Positions 61,707 to 64,000 of a DNA stretch of 64,000 nucleotides are shown in pieces (within the stretch, counting starts at the first letter, position 1; each line of letters starts with the position of its first letter). A model generated the notes under the pieces. The model saw nothing but the letters and a program-made list of their open reading frames with translations. It was not told the DNA's origin and made no database searches. The stretch lies in assembly GCA_963702565.1 (NCBI GenBank), contig CAVPDE010000018.1:248001-312000 (forward strand), read 5' to 3'. This DNA is from CAVPDE01 sp963702565 (GTDB lineage Bacteria; Desulfobacterota; DSM-4660; Desulfatiglandales; HGW-15). The translations under genes and the position numbers were made by a program.

Positions 61707-62021
61707 TCAAATACGGATTATGACTGTAGAAAGGCAAGCGATAGGGTTGAATAGAATTGGCGACCCATTAGTATTCAGGGTTATTGAGTGATCTTGCGTT
61801 TTGTTTCGGGGTGCACGAGATGATGGCCGCTCACGTTGTTTGCCCTTTGAAATCGTTTGGGTTGTTGTCGACCCTTGCTTTTCCGAATGATGATGTTCCG
61901 AATGAACCCCGGTGTGGGAAAAGATATGGAATCCTTCGTCTGTGCTGGCGACAAGGAGGGTTAGTGTCACAAAGGTGGTGACAAGGACATTAATAAAGGC
62001 TGAAAGTGAAAATTGATTCAT
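61707..62021 (-). CDS. Small exported protein, hypothetical
   Basis: 104 residues. Hydrophobic segment at 8-25 (FINVLVTTFVTLTLLVAS) then a His/Ser-rich stretch GVHSEHHHSEKQGSTT and a basic, low-complexity tail. AGGGATTGA directly before ATG 62021. No family recognised. The weak composition leaves some doubt that it is expressed; a frameshift in the tail is possible. Confidence 0.45.
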   Translation of the reverse strand: MNQFSLSAFINVLVTTFVTLTLLVASTDEGFHIFSHTGVHSEHHHSEKQGSTTTQTISKGKQRERPSSRAPRNKTQDHSITLNTNGSPILFNPIACLSTVIIRI

Positions 62022-62404
62022 TCAATCCCTACGAATTAAGAAAGTATAGAAACAAGTTTCTCTCTATGTCAACAGCAAAAAAATGGCAAATAATAGCCAC
62101 CGATGTATCATGACTTTTCCGGCATGGAGCTAGGTCTCTCCGTCGTTCAATGACGATTAGCATCCCGAGTCTGTTGTCTGACCGGGAAGCCTCCGAATAA
62201 CGATTACCAAATGCTAGCTTATTGTCTTGGTGCTCACAAAGCCGGTCATCATTTCATAAGTGGGTCATAACACCGGTATTAGGGTCAATGTCCAAGAAGA
62301 TCGAGAAGTATGCATGAGAATGGCAAGGTCAGATGTCACATTTTACACATGAATCAGTCAGTTTTGCGATATCTACTCCTTAGGTCATTTCGAATTCAAG
62401 CGTC
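62022..62404. other. Intergenic, about 380 bp, no gene seen
   Basis: AT-rich spacer between the small exported gene and the radical SAM gene; both neighbours are leftward. No ORF longer than about 40 codons was considered convincing and no strong hairpin was seen. Confidence 0.4.
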
Positions 62405-63164
62405 TTAGAAGACAACCTCGAACTTCATCCCTCTTTTTTTCAGCTCAGAAGTGAGCCGCCCTTTGTATTCCTGGAAGAATCCGTCTTCTGTTGCCCACTC
62501 AAGATTTAGCTCACGATAAAAAGCTTTTATCTGGTTCAAGTAATTCATTCTGTCGATGAAGACTTTGTCCACCAACCCGTCGAGGTCTGCGACAAGCTTC
62601 TCCGGATCCCCAGGCAAGAGAGGTCCGATAAAAGCAAAGGTCTTGTATCCCTGAGGAATGAAATTCTTTCGAGGGCTTTCATTCTCTCTGCCGACGGATG
62701 CTGCGCCGGGCTCGAAAAACCTAGCGATCTTCTCATCGTTTGTGGTGATCGTGAATCCCACTTCCAATCTCTTTGAAATCTTTCAAGAGATCCATATCCC
62801 GCAAAACTAGTTTCGATTTGGTCTGGATGTTGACAGGGAACTGCTTCTCGAGAAGTTCCTTCAGACAGCGCCTCGTCAACTCATATTTCGCTTCAAGAGG
62901 CTGGTAAGGATCGCAGACAGAGGAAATCCAGACCTTCCCCCTCTTGGCCCGCTGGAGCTGCTTCTTGAGAACTTCAGGTGCATTGATCTTGACGTCTACG
63001 AATTCGCCCCAGGGCTCCTTGTGCCCGGAGTAGCGCTTCATGAAAAGACGCGCGTAGCAGTATCGGCAGTTGACCTGGCAGCCCGTGTAAGGGTTGACGC
63101 AGTAGTCGAAGATTTGGGACTTGTTGAGAATGCTTTTGGCTTGTGTTTCTTTGACGGCTAACAT
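62405..63164 (-). pseudogene. SPL/Rv2578c-like radical SAM protein with frameshifts
   Basis: ATG 63164 begins the frame with CVNPYTGCQVNCRYCYARLF (the CxxxCxxC cluster is CQVNCRYC), SSVCDPYQP and LVLRDMDLL. Near 62758 an extra G shifts the frame; the rest (EVGFTITTNDEKIARFFEPGA, then GYKTFAFIGPLLPGDPEKL) continues in the frame that ends at 62405. Between 62695 and 62655 that frame is replaced briefly by another carrying SAERMKALERIS. So three indels would be needed to restore one protein. Family: small radical SAM proteins related to spore photoproduct lyase. Substrate unknown. Confidence 0.8.
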
Positions 63165-63177
63165 GACGCGGTTGTGC

Positions 63178-64000
63178 TCATCGAGTCCTCGGGGAAGGGG
63201 AAAAAACCAGTTTCAGCACCTTTTTTGTTTCGGGCGTGACCTTGAACCGATCATCAATCCTAAAGCCACAGACCCACACGGGTTTGTCGTCACAGCACAG
63301 GACAGGTGTTGAGTAGCGCTCCTCTAAAGGCACTTTGAGATCCACGAAGAAATCCTTGAGCTTCTTGTGCCCTTTCATGCCGAAAGGGATGAAACGGTCA
63401 CCCGCCTTGAAGGTCCGCAAGGTGAGTGGAAAGCGAAGCGTCTCAGCATCAAGAAGAGCTGTCCACTTCGACCCTCGAAGACGCAGACCCCTTCTGTTCT
63501 TGATTTCTTCAAAGGAGATGCTCCGGCCGATTTCCCTGAGATCATATGCCCCAGGTTCATCCAACCTGTAATGAAAAGGCCGCGGTTTCCTTTTCATAGA
63601 AGCTGAAAGGATCAGGTGACCGTAGCTTCGTCTGACCGTCAGTCTGCCGGGGAGATTGAGAGCTGCTTGAGGTTTCTCGGCTTGAGCCAAGCGCTGGATG
63701 GCTTCAATGTGATCCCAACTGATTAGGCGCAGATCCTTTTTCACCTTTCCGATCACATTCCGGATCACGCGCCTTCTCAGGGCGACAGGGAGAGCAAGGA
63801 AAGAGGTGATGGGAGCCCTGAAGACGTGATGAGGGGATTGCTCCACGTTCCTGTTAAACCAGGCTTCTGCAATTTGTTCCAGGTAGCCGTCTTCATCGCG
63901 CAGGATTTCCGCGGTCTGAGCCAAGAGGTGTGCAAGCTGAGGTTGATGCACCTCAAGAAGAGGGATTAACTCCAGTCGGATCTTATTCCTAAGGTAGTCG
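63178..64000 (-). CDS. tilS: tRNA(Ile)-lysidine synthetase, C-terminal part (cut by window edge)
   Basis: The frame is open from the window end. It begins DYLRNKIRLELIPLLE, the RNxIR..L.P.LE segment that follows the catalytic ATP-pyrophosphatase domain in TilS. The substrate-binding and C-terminal domains follow (LPVALRRRVIRNVIG, FKAGDRFIPFGMKGHKKLKDFF). TilS modifies C34 of the AUA-decoding tRNA. The ATP-binding SGGxDS domain lies outside the window. It stops 13 bp before the radical SAM gene start, so they may share a transcript. Confidence 0.93.
   Translation of the reverse strand, partial: DYLRNKIRLELIPLLEVHQPQLAHLLAQTAEILRDEDGYLEQIAEAWFNRNVEQSPHHVFRAPITSFLALPVALRRRVIRNVIGKVKKDLRLISWDHIEAIQRLAQAEKPQAALNLPGRLTVRRSYGHLILSASMKRKPRPFHYRLDEPGAYDLREIGRSISFEEIKNRRGLRLRGSKWTALLDAETLRFPLTLRTFKAGDRFIPFGMKGHKKLKDFFVDLKVPLEERYSTPVLCCDDKPVWVCGFRIDDRFKVTPETKKVLKLVFSPSPRTR

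Noticed and set aside
1..64000. CRISPR array, tRNA or rRNA genes, intact insertion sequences
   Set aside because: No regularly spaced identical repeats of 25-40 nt, no cloverleaf with conserved TTC arm, no rRNA core sequence and no transposase were noticed; the short-word arrays have no spacers.

Overview
The window looks like a chromosomal segment of an anaerobic Desulfobacterota (deltaproteobacterial) organism. This is inferred from gene content, not from a marker gene. Supporting content includes a tungsten/molybdenum aldehyde ferredoxin oxidoreductase with its own ferredoxin, two molybdopterin oxidoreductases, a sulfide:quinone oxidoreductase, a minimal SufBC pair, TRAP and branched-chain-type ABC transporters, a diheme cytochrome, and PAS histidine kinases carrying a CxxCP motif. 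Codon use is GC-rich in the first 50 kb. Both ends cut a gene: an exported protein at 1-116 and tilS at 63178-64000.

Layout. 0-9.8 kb is housekeeping: smc-ftsY on the plus strand; then a small periplasmic protein, glmM, a GlmU-like hexapeptide-repeat protein and a nucleotidyltransferase on the minus strand. 10.4-16.2 kb holds an SQR-DUF1641 pair followed by a lone receiver and two histidine kinases. 16.2-34.5 kb is the most distinctive part, an uptake and oxidation island: a molybdopterin enzyme facing away from kynureninase, then three AmiC/UrtA-type binding proteins plus the remains of a fourth, a flavodoxin-like reductase, an XRE-cupin regulator, a cysteine hydrolase, a complete UrtBCDE-like ABC transporter, a ferredoxin and AOR, a short-chain dehydrogenase and a second molybdopterin enzyme. 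One intact binding protein has no signal peptide, and its stop codon overlaps the start of the regulator. This suggests a cytoplasmic ligand sensor like AmiC. 34.5-39 kb holds a radical SAM protein, a ParE/Phd-type toxin-antitoxin pair, a DUF1598-like exported protein, a TIGR04076-like protein and an MBL hydrolase. 39-44.2 kb holds sufC-sufB and a TRAP transporter. 44.4-49.9 kb has a polyamine/methionine-salvage theme: ilvE, mtnA, speD and a membrane-fused spermidine synthase-like protein. 50-63 kb is looser and more mixed in composition: a Q-rich glycine-zipper protein, an RND efflux operon with a PII-like gene and the stub of a second pump, CorA, membrane proteins, a diheme cytochrome and several frameshifted genes, ending in an SPL-like radical SAM gene and tilS.

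Two features cut across the window. First, probable single-base frameshifts occur in two clusters (7.49-7.66 kb and 60.5-62.8 kb), each leaving good protein sequence in a neighbouring frame. This looks at least as much like sequence error as gene decay. Second, several intergenic elements are made of degenerate words of 7 or 8 nt with a constant core; in three of the four loci two arms carry complementary cores. They do not match a repeat family I know. More ordinary palindromic repeats are also present.

No rRNA, tRNA, CRISPR array or intact insertion sequence was recognised. All functional calls come from reading motifs by eye; no database search was run.
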